Shown here one piece after another: positions 8,936-18,237 of a DNA stretch of 64,000 nt. Within the stretch, counting starts at the first letter, position 1, and each line of letters begins with the position of its first letter. The notes under the pieces were generated by a model, which saw only the letters and a list, made by a program, of their open reading frames with translations, was not told where the DNA came from and made no database searches. This DNA comes from a virus. The DNA lies in IMG/VR virus record IMGVR_UViG_3300049846_001037, positions 62,001-126,000 of that record. One strand, given 5' to 3'. The translations under genes were made by a program, and so were the position numbers.

Positions 8936-10639
8936 TTACGCTGGCGCTCCGCCTGGTGCTGGAGCCGGTGCTGCGCCACCACCTGCGTCTGGGGCTCCAC
9001 CAGGAGCTCCGCCGCCGAGGTCTGCGCCTGGGGTCTCAGCCCCACCCAACGCTCCACCAAAGTCGGCTCCGCCGAGGTCTCCGCCTCCACCCATGTCGCC
9101 ACCGCCCATATCTCCACCACCCATACCACCACCGCCACCGCCGCCGCCCTCTGGGCCGCCGGTCATGTCAGGCAACTCTTCGTCGTCTGGTGTGGCAACG
9201 TTGATATTCTCTTTGCCAAGGTATGGAGTCTGTAGCTTGTAAGCGATCTCTTTCTGGTCTTCGACTTCCAACTTGATGTTGGTGATTTCCTGATTGTAGT
9301 CGAGGTCCAAGGCTTCGTAGAGCGAATGCATGGATACCTTGTTCTCTCTTGCCAAGCCATCGAGAGCGCTCTGGTACTCACGGTTGTTCTTGAGGCTGAT
9401 CTTGTTCCAGTTGACCTTAGGAATGATGAGTTCCTTGACGCCATTCCTGTACTGGGCAAAGTCCTGAATGCGGCAGATAGGAGCAAAGACCTTACGCTCC
9501 AACCAACGCTCAATGATGTTTCTGAAGGAAACATAACGCTGCTGCAAGACCTCTAGGGCAACAGAAGCGTTAGAATAGGTCGGTCCCTCACCGTGGGTGA
9601 AGGCCTTTGAGATGTAGAGACCAGTCAAGATGCGGTCTTCGATTCTGTCGAACTCACCGTCCAACGGAAGAATCTGACCAGTGGCTCCGACATACTTAAC
9701 ATCAAAGCCCTGGTGGGCAACGATGGTGAAGTTGGTGTCGTAGGTTGCTTGCTCAAGCATGTCTCTGACCTGCATGAGATCTTCGCTGCCTGGCCTGTAG
9801 GTGTCGCCCTGATTGCCAACCGTAGCGATACGCAATGGCGTAACGTGGTTCTGGGCAACCGTGAACTGGGCTTCACGCAAAATGTCACGATACATCAAGT
9901 CTTTAAAGACTCTTGTTAGTATCGATGTTCCCCTTACATCGTAAGGAGAAGTCTTTCTAGCAATGTGTCCGATGAGCTGGTTGTCAAGAGGAATGCTCTT
10001 GCCAGCCATGACGTAGGAAATGATCTCTGGGTCCAACTGCTGACGAAGCGAGATGTCGTCAGGGTTTGTGGACGTGATGATTCTCTGCAACTCAGCATCA
10101 GGACGGAGCGAGATTACGGGGGTCGTCAAGGAGTGTTTACGGACCTCAACGTAGTCTGGGTTCTGCAGGATGATCTCAGCCCACTTGCCTGTATTCTCGT
10201 CCAACTGGCAATAGGGGAAGACTTCACCGATGATCATGTATTCTCTTGCTACGTCATAAATAAGCGAACTGAAATTAAGTTCATCAAGCATCTTATCGAA
10301 GAACTGCTTGATTTCTTTGTACTCACACTTCACGCCAAAGGAGGAGAGCGGATAGGTTGAGTGCAAATCAATGGCATTGCCAATGAGAGGGTCGGTGTTG
10401 TAGTAGTGACGGCACCAAGCATTGTTTTCTTCTCTCTGCCTTGGCAGATTGAGGTTTGACTCCTCGTAGAAGGGAGAGAATGGTCTTGGAGCCATTCTGT
10501 CAACCGTTGCGGCCGAAGCCACAGCGGCGATATTCCTATCTAGGGTCTGCCTCAAATATTCGAGCGACGGCTGCTTTACAAGTTCAGCCCTCTTTACAAT
10601 GCTCTCGTTCAGTCTGTTGAAAGTTGTTCTTCTAAACAC
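8936..10639 (-). CDS. Portal protein
   Basis: 567 aa. Portal-like features are NNAWCRHYYNTDPLIGNAID near 75, a long beta/alpha wing, a conserved-looking segment GLYISKAFTHGEGPTYSNAS (about 335-355, the region where portals carry a tunnel-loop and stem), and the helix LEVLQQRYVSFRNIIERWL. It would form the 12-mer ring at the capsid vertex and bind the terminase, whose gene lies close upstream. The last ~85 residues are a Gly/Asp/Met then Ala/Pro low-complexity tail (repeats of GGGDMGGGD), unusual for a portal and probably disordered. The assignment rests on sequence pattern and gene order. Confidence 0.8.
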   Translation of the reverse strand: MFRRTTFNRLNESIVKRAELVKQPSLEYLRQTLDRNIAAVASAATVDRMAPRPFSPFYEESNLNLPRQREENNAWCRHYYNTDPLIGNAIDLHSTYPLSSFGVKCEYKEIKQFFDKMLDELNFSSLIYDVAREYMIIGEVFPYCQLDENTGKWAEIILQNPDYVEVRKHSLTTPVISLRPDAELQRIITSTNPDDISLRQQLDPEIISYVMAGKSIPLDNQLIGHIARKTSPYDVRGTSILTRVFKDLMYRDILREAQFTVAQNHVTPLRIATVGNQGDTYRPGSEDLMQVRDMLEQATYDTNFTIVAHQGFDVKYVGATGQILPLDGEFDRIEDRILTGLYISKAFTHGEGPTYSNASVALEVLQQRYVSFRNIIERWLERKVFAPICRIQDFAQYRNGVKELIIPKVNWNKISLKNNREYQSALDGLARENKVSMHSLYEALDLDYNQEITNIKLEVEDQKEIAYKLQTPYLGKENINVATPDDEELPDMTGGPEGGGGGGGGMGGGDMGGGDMGGGGDLGGADFGGALGGAETPGADLGGGAPGGAPDAGGGAAPAPAPGGAPA

Positions 10640-10653
10640 CTTGGCCTCTCAAG

Positions 10654-11517
10654 TTAGATGATGTCCCTGGTAATTGCATCCTTTCTTAGTTCCTCTACCA
10701 CGCCAGATTTGATATCCTCGCTGATGAGGGGTAGGACGCTGGCTATTCTTGCCTTCAAGGATGCCCTGTCGGCTAACTTGTATTCCTTGAAGCTCTTGAA
10801 TAGGTTAACGTAGTAGCTGACTTTCTTGTTCTTTTCCTCGGTTGCCTTGGAGTCCGCAGCCGCTTGACGTTGCATTCTGATCTGGTTTAGTTCGCCCTCT
10901 AAGACGCTAAGAGGGTAGGCTATCTTGATATTTGCAGACTTCAACATGGAGTTGAAGCCGTCTAAGTGATCTGTGTTTAGTTTGGCGCAAATCTTCTCGT
11001 AGTCGAAGAATGAGATCTGGCTCTTCTCTGCGATTGACTTTGCAATGCGAAAAGCCTGATCTGAGTTGATACGGTCAGCATAGCTGGCAATTGATGAGTC
11101 GGCATAGTTGAAGATGCTGTTGATGTCGTTGCTGAGAACAGAGGCAATCTCCTCAATGTTCTTTTCAGCCAAGTGAGCATACTTGCCACCACACAAGGTT
11201 CCCAAGGTAGCACTTACAAACTTGTCCTTGTTGTTTAGGCTAGTGAATGTCACAGTCATCTCTCGCTGTATCCACTCCTGCTCTCTCTTGTCTTTCGGCT
11301 TCTTGTCCAACTTCATCTCAATAGAGAAGTCTTCGCCAGTAAGAGGATCAGCGCTCTGCATCTCAAAAGACTCTTGAGCTGTGTCCTTGCCGTTCTGGGC
11401 GTTTTGGTTGGTCGTGTTGTTGTAGTCTCTCACCAACTGCTTCTGGTCTCTAGGAAGATAGCTAGAGTTGTCAGAGTACTGGCCGAAAGCCATGATGAAA
11501 TCATCAATCCACTGCAT
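10654..11517 (-). CDS. Hypothetical protein between portal and terminase (287 aa)
   Basis: Residues 1-80 are polar and Gln/Asn rich; 90-287 are mainly helical, with NLFKSFKEYKLADRASLKAR near 240. Located between large terminase and portal, 10-15 nt from each. A packaging or head-neck accessory role fits the position, but no motif supports it. Confidence 0.65.
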   Translation of the reverse strand: MQWIDDFIMAFGQYSDNSSYLPRDQKQLVRDYNNTTNQNAQNGKDTAQESFEMQSADPLTGEDFSIEMKLDKKPKDKREQEWIQREMTVTFTSLNNKDKFVSATLGTLCGGKYAHLAEKNIEEIASVLSNDINSIFNYADSSIASYADRINSDQAFRIAKSIAEKSQISFFDYEKICAKLNTDHLDGFNSMLKSANIKIAYPLSVLEGELNQIRMQRQAAADSKATEEKNKKVSYYVNLFKSFKEYKLADRASLKARIASVLPLISEDIKSGVVEELRKDAITRDII

Positions 11518-11526
11518 GGTAGCCTA

Positions 11527-13296
11527 TTATCTCCTGTGTGAGCTTCTGGTGATGGTAGGAAGGCTTCCGAAGACCTTCATGCCTGCTGGGCGTCCATTAA
11601 AGCTGGCTCCTATCATCTTAGGTAAGTCCTGCTGGTACTGAGAGGTGATGGCACTTCTACCAAACACGTTTTCTCCCAAGTGAACAATGGAAGCGATGTA
11701 AGCATAGTTGAGGCTGTGAAGACCGTCATTAGGCTTACTCTTGTTTAGCTTCTCAAACTTTCTCTTGTAGTTACCAGTTCTTGTGTAAGTCTGAACCTCA
11801 GTGTTACACAAGTGTCTGATGAACCAGTCGGCCTTGTTCGGTTCTTTCCAGGGAATAATAAGGTTTCCTTTTGTGATTATATCAATAATCTCTTCGAGGA
11901 ATCCGTCTCTGTCCACGGAAAGCATCCAAATATCATCTTTATAGCTAAGTTTTTTCTGCAGATTGGCAGCATAGTAACAAGACTTAACTTTATCACCATG
12001 CTCATTCTGCAGCATTTGACACTGAACCTGACCAGCTCCAATGTCAGCCACAACAGAAACACAATTGTATAACTTGATTAGATCACTAATATACCTGACC
12101 TGCTTGCCATAGTCAGGATAAGTTATCCTTTCAACTCTCTCGATCTTATATTGGTCGCCTTGCTTAGAGATGATGGTGGCAACCGTAAAGGCACCCTTGT
12201 CGTTGATATCACTTCTTCCGCCCCAGTCGATTCCCATGAATGTTTCTTTGGGAGGAACGACCATGTGAGGCATGCTGAGTTCTTTGTAGGGAGTGCAGCA
12301 CCTGTCGATGATTTCTTTTTCCGTCAAGGGCAATGCTGCGCCCGTATAGAACTCACCCATGACCTCGTTCTTGAAACGAGCTTCTGAGTATTCCTTCTGC
12401 TTACGGGTGATATCTTCTCTGGTGATGTTTGGGTGGATCAGCTGAGAGATGTGGAAACCAACACGACCATCTTTACCGACAGCCTTTGTTGGAATCCACT
12501 TTCCCTCAACATTTGACTTTCTCTTGTCATTCTCTTTGTGGCATTTGGGGCAACGAACCATGTAACCATGAACAAAGTTCTCAAGGGTTATCATGAAGTA
12601 GTTGCTGCAGCCACTGCACTTGGTATGGAAGTACCTCTGATCGGTAAAGTCCCAAAGTTTGTCAAACGGCGTACCGGCATACTTGGGAGTTCCAAAGGAG
12701 AACTCGATCTGGTACTTGGAAACTGATAGAGACGAGTCAGTGTTGGCAATAGCATCGTCTGACCAATCCTGGAACTCGTCTCTAAGAAGAGCATCGGCAG
12801 AGATACCACGAAGAGCATCTGCTTCTGCCCATGCTGAATACAGGTAGTAGAAGTTCGAGTTTTTGAACTCAACTGATGAAACAGTATTGGCAGCGTTGGC
12901 ATGATCAGCCAAGAATCGCAAAAGCATCGGGGTGTTGTTCGCATCCTTTTTGCTATCACGAATGGCTCCCTGTAAACGCTCTCTTGAGAAACGAGAGACC
13001 TGAGCATTACGAGGGAAGGCATGCAAAACCCTGAAATACTTGTAGTTGCACAAGAAATATAAGCCGATATTGAGGGCCGCTTCGGTCATCTCAACCTGAC
13101 GACCCTTCAATATGACTACACGCTTCTTGTCCCTGAGCATTCCTACACAACAGTACCTATACAACTCTTTGAGGTAGTCTCTTCCTTCTCCCTCAATAAC
13201 AAACGGGTCGCCTAGAACTGTTCTGTATTTTTGAATGAAATACACAGGGTCCAGGTCCATCGGACTCTGGAACAAATCCATCAGTTGCTTTGACAT
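11527..13296 (-). CDS. Terminase large subunit (ATPase-nuclease)
   Basis: 589 aa. It is the packaging motor that pumps DNA through the portal and cuts it. The ATPase half has a Walker A-like LKGRQVEMTE (63-72) and Walker B LLRDEFQDW (170-178, with the Asp-Glu pair). A zinc ribbon is inserted at about 227-252 (CSGC and CPKC), as in GpA-type terminases. The nuclease half begins with GIDWGGRSD (Asp357), with further acidic residues at VADIGAG (about 412) and NDGLHSLNYAY near 520. Its TAA overlaps the ATG of the next gene upstream as TAATG. Full length and intact. Confidence 0.9.
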   Translation of the reverse strand: MSKQLMDLFQSPMDLDPVYFIQKYRTVLGDPFVIEGEGRDYLKELYRYCCVGMLRDKKRVVILKGRQVEMTEAALNIGLYFLCNYKYFRVLHAFPRNAQVSRFSRERLQGAIRDSKKDANNTPMLLRFLADHANAANTVSSVEFKNSNFYYLYSAWAEADALRGISADALLRDEFQDWSDDAIANTDSSLSVSKYQIEFSFGTPKYAGTPFDKLWDFTDQRYFHTKCSGCSNYFMITLENFVHGYMVRCPKCHKENDKRKSNVEGKWIPTKAVGKDGRVGFHISQLIHPNITREDITRKQKEYSEARFKNEVMGEFYTGAALPLTEKEIIDRCCTPYKELSMPHMVVPPKETFMGIDWGGRSDINDKGAFTVATIISKQGDQYKIERVERITYPDYGKQVRYISDLIKLYNCVSVVADIGAGQVQCQMLQNEHGDKVKSCYYAANLQKKLSYKDDIWMLSVDRDGFLEEIIDIITKGNLIIPWKEPNKADWFIRHLCNTEVQTYTRTGNYKRKFEKLNKSKPNDGLHSLNYAYIASIVHLGENVFGRSAITSQYQQDLPKMIGASFNGRPAGMKVFGSLPTITRSSHRR

Positions 13297-14300
13297 TATT
13301 TAGCTTTTGCAGCCCTTCTGACATGAGCCATGTAACGGGCTCTCTGCCACATCTTCTTTAGTTCGAGCTCTTCGCCCGAAGGTCCAAGAACCTTAGCGGT
13401 CTCGGCAGCAGCGCCTTCGAACTCCTTCTGCTCGTATTGTCTTACGTCGCCAACAGGTGGGTTCAACTCTGTGTGGCTGTATTCAACCTCTTTTGGATAG
13501 CCGAGGGTGTCAGGGTTGTTAGAGGTGATCTTGCCTTCCTTGGAGGCCTCATCGGCACCCTGGAACCAAGACTGCTTGCTGAGGAAGTTGGCCCACTTGC
13601 TGGCCTGAGCCTCAGCCTTCTTCTCATCAGTCTCTTCCTCTTTCTTTTCCTCTGACTTGCCTTCGCCGCCCTTCTTCTTCTCTAGGTAGTTCTTGAGACC
13701 TTCGGGCATGCCCTTGGCAACGGTCTGAAGAGCCTCGGTGGCAGAAACGCCATCAGCCATAAGAGCCTTCAACTGGTCAGCCTCTTTCGTCAACTCGACG
13801 GCGGCCTCAGCCTTCTTCTCTTCGGTCTCGTGCATCTCTTCCTCGTGCTCTTTAACCTCGTCCTCGCACTTGTCGTACATCTCAGCCAAAGCCTCTAGTC
13901 CGACAAAGTTGACAGCCTTGGAAGCAACCGAAGACATTTTCTCGGTGCACTCGCAAGGAGCCTTCTCACACTTATCGCAAACCTCAGTGGCTAGCTTGAG
14001 CAAGTCGCCCAACTGGGACTTGGAAAGCTTCTTGATGTTGTCAACGGCAATGAAGACGGCAGGATCAGTAGAGGCCAAAACTCTCCTCTTGATGTCTGAT
14101 GTCTCAGAGGCCGTTAGGTTTACACGGGTCTTCAACTCGGCAATAGCATCGTCCAAGCTGTTAAAGTCTTTCTCTTCTACTGCCTGAATGATGTCCTCTG
14201 CATAGCGTGAAGTCAAATCATTGGCTAGACGAGGGCTGCTTAGGAACTCATCCATCCATGCTTTCTTATTCCAACTGTCAACGTGTTCGTTCTGTATCAT
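13296..14300 (-). CDS. Head-associated protein sharing a module with scaffold and protease
   Basis: 334 aa. The N-terminal half is helical; near 120 there is a Cys cluster, CDKCEKAPCECTEK; 150-230 is very acidic/Lys rich coiled coil. Residues about 240-310 repeat the module FQGADEASKEGKITSN ... NPPVGDVRQYEQKEFEGAA ... LGPSGEE found at the N-terminus of the 2585-4648 product and in part in the protease. The shared module suggests a common destination (prohead interior) or common proteolytic processing. The gene is coupled to the terminase gene. Confidence 0.65.
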   Translation of the reverse strand: MIQNEHVDSWNKKAWMDEFLSSPRLANDLTSRYAEDIIQAVEEKDFNSLDDAIAELKTRVNLTASETSDIKRRVLASTDPAVFIAVDNIKKLSKSQLGDLLKLATEVCDKCEKAPCECTEKMSSVASKAVNFVGLEALAEMYDKCEDEVKEHEEEMHETEEKKAEAAVELTKEADQLKALMADGVSATEALQTVAKGMPEGLKNYLEKKKGGEGKSEEKKEEETDEKKAEAQASKWANFLSKQSWFQGADEASKEGKITSNNPDTLGYPKEVEYSHTELNPPVGDVRQYEQKEFEGAAAETAKVLGPSGEELELKKMWQRARYMAHVRRAAKAK

Positions 14301-14314
14301 TGTAATCTCCTTTG

Positions 14315-14749
14315 TTATTTAATTTCTTTTGAAGCTGTAACGGCGCTTGGAGCCGGTGATGTTCTGCCCATTAAGACATCGAAGATGTCCTCTTTCTGTT
14401 GCGGTGGTTCAAGTTCTTCCTTCAACTCTGGTGTGTAATCTGTTACGCCCATCTCTTCCCTTAGTTGCTTGTAAATGGCTGGTGAAAGAAGACCCTGATT
14501 CTTTGCCATCATCAAGAGAAGAAAAACCGTCCTTCTCCTGCGTGGTCCCTCTAGCGATGTCTTTCTGATGAGGTCGGCCACTCCTTGCTCAATAGCCTGA
14601 GGATTTCCTGCGTTTCTTTCTGCTACCTCAGTCAACATCTTCTGCACCCTTTTCTTGGTGAAATCACTAAAGGCATTCCATAGCAAGTGTGGGTCAAGAG
14701 AGGTTTGAGCAATGCATATCTTCTTTAGAGCTAAATAATCAATTTTCAT
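14315..14749 (-). CDS. Hypothetical protein (144 aa)
   Basis: A helical, basic protein: RRRRTVFLLLMMAKNQGLL near 75-93 looks like an amphipathic helix, followed by a Pro/Glu-rich tail. It overlaps the end of the upstream 897-aa gene by 11 nt. Position before the terminase operon would allow a small-terminase or adaptor role, but no helix-turn-helix is clear. Confidence 0.6.
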   Translation of the reverse strand: MKIDYLALKKICIAQTSLDPHLLWNAFSDFTKKRVQKMLTEVAERNAGNPQAIEQGVADLIRKTSLEGPRRRRTVFLLLMMAKNQGLLSPAIYKQLREEMGVTDYTPELKEELEPPQQKEDIFDVLMGRTSPAPSAVTASKEIK

Positions 14750-17432
14750 AGACCAACCTCACGAATTCTGGAGCATAGATGTTCTCAAGATAACTCTTGA
14801 GATGTGGATACTTGTCTAGGTTTGCACGAGCAATATCCTTGTACTTCTGACGCATTGGAGAATACTTGAGAAGTGACATAGCCGCATCACGGGTCTTCTT
14901 GGATGGGTTTGAATCAGATATCGAAAGATCCAAAAGATCACTTTCTAGTTTCTCAATACCAACGTTGGTATCTCTATATGAGGAGAAGTCTCCCCTCTCA
15001 ACAAGGACTTTTGTTATCTTATCAATTTCCTGCTTGATTTTGGCGTCGTTATCGGCTGAGACCTTGCCGCTGTCAAGTTGGTCCTGCAATTGATCAAGTC
15101 TCTTCAATAGGGCGTTTTGCTCATATGTTGGAAGCTTTTTCATCACAGACTCAGTTTGCTCTAGTAATGAGTGTGACTTTTCCAAGTCGGAGACATCAAG
15201 ATTCTTAATATCATTAATGTTATCTGATACTATTTTCTCCAACTCCAAGAATCTCTTTTCCTCTTGAGGGCTCCTGTTTTCCTTATCCAAAAGAGCGTTG
15301 AATTCGTTATAGATATTTAACAACTCTTCTTCTGAAAGACCCTTGCTTTGTGTAACTGGAGATTGGGCTGGAGCGGTTTGGGCTGCAGGGGCTGGTGCTG
15401 CCTCTGGAGCAGGAGCAGACATCATCAATTGAGACAGGAAGTTCAAGTAGTAAGACGTTATCTTGCTTGACATCTCCCTTCTCTGTCCCTCAGATAGATT
15501 GCCAGCGTTGCTATATTTCTTGGTGTCAAAGTCATAGACGCCAGTCTTGTTGTGAATGGCATTGATGATCCTGCTGGCTGTGGCCTTGTCACCCGAAGCA
15601 TAGTCAACCCTGCTCACCCTAAAGGTTGAGTCAGACAACTTGCTAAACTCAATGAAAAGGTGAACACCGCCATACATGGCTGAGATAGTAAACTTTGAAA
15701 GTGGCTCATCGGCATAGGATGGCTGACCCTTTCCGGTGAATCCAGACGCAGTAACAATCTTCCACATGTCCAACTGGCTCATAGTGTATTTCTTTGACTC
15801 CTCATCAATGTCATGGACGGTCTGAGCAAAATACTTGCTGTCCCTATAGGCTGACTGAGATGGGTCTTTTACTCGACCACTGTTGATCTCATTTCTGACC
15901 TGAATGTTGATGAGTTTCTTGTAAACGTCCTGTAGAGCCTCTGACTTATTCGTAAGCATCTTTTTGATGATGGCGTTTGAGTAGCCCCTGTGAGAGATGT
16001 TGTCCAACGAAAACCTCTTGGGTGGCTGGGAACCATAGTAGAGAACGACATAGTACTCACCGTTGGACTCATATATCTGAATGGAGGCGTTCTGGTCAAC
16101 TTGCATCCTCTCATTCTCATTGGTCTCAATGGCTGGAGCAAACATCTCCGTAGTCTTGATGATGTTCTTGAATAGGTTGACGAACTCTGTGCCGGTGAAT
16201 AGATTGTCTATCTCGGCAAAGACATCCTTCAAAGATAGCTTTTTGAGCGATGGTAGCATCTGCATGAATCTGATACAGATGTACTTATTCAACACAGCGC
16301 CCATGTCGTCTCTTTGTTCAAGTGACTCAAAATACTTGAAGATCTTCTCCGTGACGCCTATCTTTGGTAGGGTTCTAAGAAACTCTTCGTATTTGGAATC
16401 AATCTCTTCTTTTGTGACTTCCTTGCCGTCAATGATGAAGTTCCCACCGACTTTTTCCTTGATGCTGAACTTGCCCATCTTGCCGACAAACTCACCCTGT
16501 TTCTTGACAACATTTGCCATCTCTTTGAATGCTGCCTTTGGCAACTCATCAAGAGCAAGCATGCGCTCCAAGATATCAGCACCACCATTGGGCTCTGAGG
16601 CTGTGTCAATGTTGTGCATTTCAGATGTTGATTTGAATGTCTTTGCAATAGTCTTGAAGGCATCGGTCCTGCCAACTTCACTAATCAACTTCTCTTGATC
16701 CATGATGCCAGCTATCTCGATATACATTCTCTCCATCTTAGATCTTGAGTCTGTTTCCTTGGGAACAACCACCCTTCTATAGATTTCTCCCAGGGTCTCT
16801 CCACGATAATCGCCAAGGTTTGTAAGAGCTCTCTCAGTGTCGGAAAGCATTATCTCAATCTGCTTCTTGGATATCTCCCTGAACTTGTCGATCATTTCAA
16901 CCAACTTCTCAAGAGTACCCCTGAGGTTGAATGACTTGCTCGTAGAAGATGATGGAGACGGTGTTTGCTTTCTTACTGGCTCTTTGGCTACCTGCTCTGC
17001 CTTTTCCTCAATCTCAGCCAACAAAGCAGCAGCATCATCGTCAGACATGGCATCTGGACGCTTTTCAACCTTAGGCTTGGAGGGAGCATCAATCTTTCCA
17101 GACTCGGCCTGCTTCAATAGGGCCTTGGCTGCTGCAGAGGCTTCCTGCATTTGTTTGCCAGCCTTGGTCTTGTCAAAGTTCTGATTGATTTCCTTTCTGT
17201 ATTTTAGGATCTTGTCCAAGATAGCCTTACGGGCATCGTCATCGTAAAGAAATCTGTTTGAAAAGATCAAGCCACTATCCTCATCCAAGATCTGCGATGT
17301 TTCGTTTTCATCGGCTCTATCTGGACGAGGACGTGCAGCAGCCTCAGTGACAATTGAGTTGTCAAGAGGCTTGCCGAAACTGTTGTTTATAACCAACCAA
17401 AAATCATTTGGTGAAAATATTTTCATCGTCAA
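14739..17432 (-). CDS. Large hypothetical protein (897 aa)
   Basis: Mostly helical and charged, with Ala/Pro-rich linkers (about 125-165 and 650-680) separating segments; long coiled-coil runs at 170-330 and 690-800. The central part (430-640) looks globular, with aromatic residues and MYGGVHLFIEFSKLSD. No enzyme motif is visible. Size and linkers suggest a multi-domain virion protein, possibly ejected or internal. Family not recognised. Confidence 0.65.
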   Translation of the reverse strand: MTMKIFSPNDFWLVINNSFGKPLDNSIVTEAAARPRPDRADENETSQILDEDSGLIFSNRFLYDDDARKAILDKILKYRKEINQNFDKTKAGKQMQEASAAAKALLKQAESGKIDAPSKPKVEKRPDAMSDDDAAALLAEIEEKAEQVAKEPVRKQTPSPSSSTSKSFNLRGTLEKLVEMIDKFREISKKQIEIMLSDTERALTNLGDYRGETLGEIYRRVVVPKETDSRSKMERMYIEIAGIMDQEKLISEVGRTDAFKTIAKTFKSTSEMHNIDTASEPNGGADILERMLALDELPKAAFKEMANVVKKQGEFVGKMGKFSIKEKVGGNFIIDGKEVTKEEIDSKYEEFLRTLPKIGVTEKIFKYFESLEQRDDMGAVLNKYICIRFMQMLPSLKKLSLKDVFAEIDNLFTGTEFVNLFKNIIKTTEMFAPAIETNENERMQVDQNASIQIYESNGEYYVVLYYGSQPPKRFSLDNISHRGYSNAIIKKMLTNKSEALQDVYKKLINIQVRNEINSGRVKDPSQSAYRDSKYFAQTVHDIDEESKKYTMSQLDMWKIVTASGFTGKGQPSYADEPLSKFTISAMYGGVHLFIEFSKLSDSTFRVSRVDYASGDKATASRIINAIHNKTGVYDFDTKKYSNAGNLSEGQRREMSSKITSYYLNFLSQLMMSAPAPEAAPAPAAQTAPAQSPVTQSKGLSEEELLNIYNEFNALLDKENRSPQEEKRFLELEKIVSDNINDIKNLDVSDLEKSHSLLEQTESVMKKLPTYEQNALLKRLDQLQDQLDSGKVSADNDAKIKQEIDKITKVLVERGDFSSYRDTNVGIEKLESDLLDLSISDSNPSKKTRDAAMSLLKYSPMRQKYKDIARANLDKYPHLKSYLENIYAPEFVRLVYEN

Positions 17433-17446
17433 ATCCTATGTTTGGA

Positions 17447-17704
17447 TTATTCGCCAGCTTTTTGAATTTGCTTGATCTGCTCCAATTGCTCAGGGGCAGG
17501 TGTAGTCAAAGCCTGCTCGACGGGATGGGTTGACTTTGCGCTCTCCACGTCTCCTGCGATATCCAAAGCTTGTTCAATCAAGGCTCTTGCCTTATCACAA
17601 CCACCAGGATTGTTGGCGTTGGCTAGGGTTTCAACAACCAGCTTGCCTTTTACAAATTTGATTTTGACCCTAATGTTCTGCGAAGCGTCTTGTGCGGTGA
17701 TCAT
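17447..17704 (-). CDS. DUF2997-like small protein
   Basis: 85 aa. The core VKIKFVKGKLVVETLANANN followed by GCDKARALIEQALDIAG matches the pattern of the short DUF2997 family: a two-strand start, then a Cys within a helix ending in Leu-Gly-like residues. A Pro/Gln-rich tail follows. It lies just downstream of a DUF1257-like gene, the partner with which such proteins occur in other phages and in cyanobacteria. Molecular role unknown. The assignment is by eye. Confidence 0.5.
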   Translation of the reverse strand: MITAQDASQNIRVKIKFVKGKLVVETLANANNPGGCDKARALIEQALDIAGDVESAKSTHPVEQALTTPAPEQLEQIKQIQKAGE

Positions 17705-17713
17705 TGCTCCCCC

Positions 17714-18226
17714 TTATTTGCCTAGCTTGCCAAGGATATTTTTGAGTTGTTCGGGTGTAAACTCACCCTCTATTGTCCACTCTTCTTCGCCATTCTTGGT
17801 GACTTTCATGTTCTTCATTTTGTCTTTGAGGTTGGTCACGGTCTTGTTGAGTGTGTCGCCAGCCTCGATCATCCTCTCAATCTTCTCTCTAACGGCTTTT
17901 GTCTTCTTCTCAGCATCGCTGCCGTATTGGAAGTCATAGATGATCTTGATGTCGCCAGTCTGTTTATCTCTTGCAATGGCAAAACCTCTTTCGTAGAAAC
18001 CACCGTCCCGCTTGAACATCTTGGGGTCTGCAGACTTGTCTCTAACGGTGAAAATGACCTCATCGTTGCCGGTCTCTCTGAAAAGACCAGTGTTGAATCC
18101 TGGCTCGCCCTTAGCAACAACCTCAACGTCCTCTCCAAGAGCGCCCTGAGCAGCGAGGCCGTCGAGGACTTTCTTCAAAGAGTTAAGGCTCTTGTACTTA
18201 GTTTTGTATGTGATAGACTGGGACAT
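17714..18226 (-). CDS. DUF1257/Ycf35-like protein
   Basis: 170 aa. The start MSQSITYKTKYKSLNSLKKV matches the DUF1257/Ycf35 pattern (a beta strand, then a helix containing Leu-Lys-Lys). The middle has DFQYGSDAEKKTKAV, and the C-terminus TIEGEFTPEQLKNILG. Ycf35-type proteins are conserved in plastids, cyanobacteria and phages with no settled function. Adjacent to the DUF2997-like gene. Confidence 0.55.
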   Translation of the reverse strand: MSQSITYKTKYKSLNSLKKVLDGLAAQGALGEDVEVVAKGEPGFNTGLFRETGNDEVIFTVRDKSADPKMFKRDGGFYERGFAIARDKQTGDIKIIYDFQYGSDAEKKTKAVREKIERMIEAGDTLNKTVTNLKDKMKNMKVTKNGEEEWTIEGEFTPEQLKNILGKLGK

Positions 18227-18237
18227 TTCCTATCTCC

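Noticed and set aside
8914-9204. Additional frames with Gly/Ala/Val- or His/Arg/Leu-rich translation over the portal 3' end
   Set aside because: They are alternative readings of the low-complexity Gly-rich tail of the portal gene.
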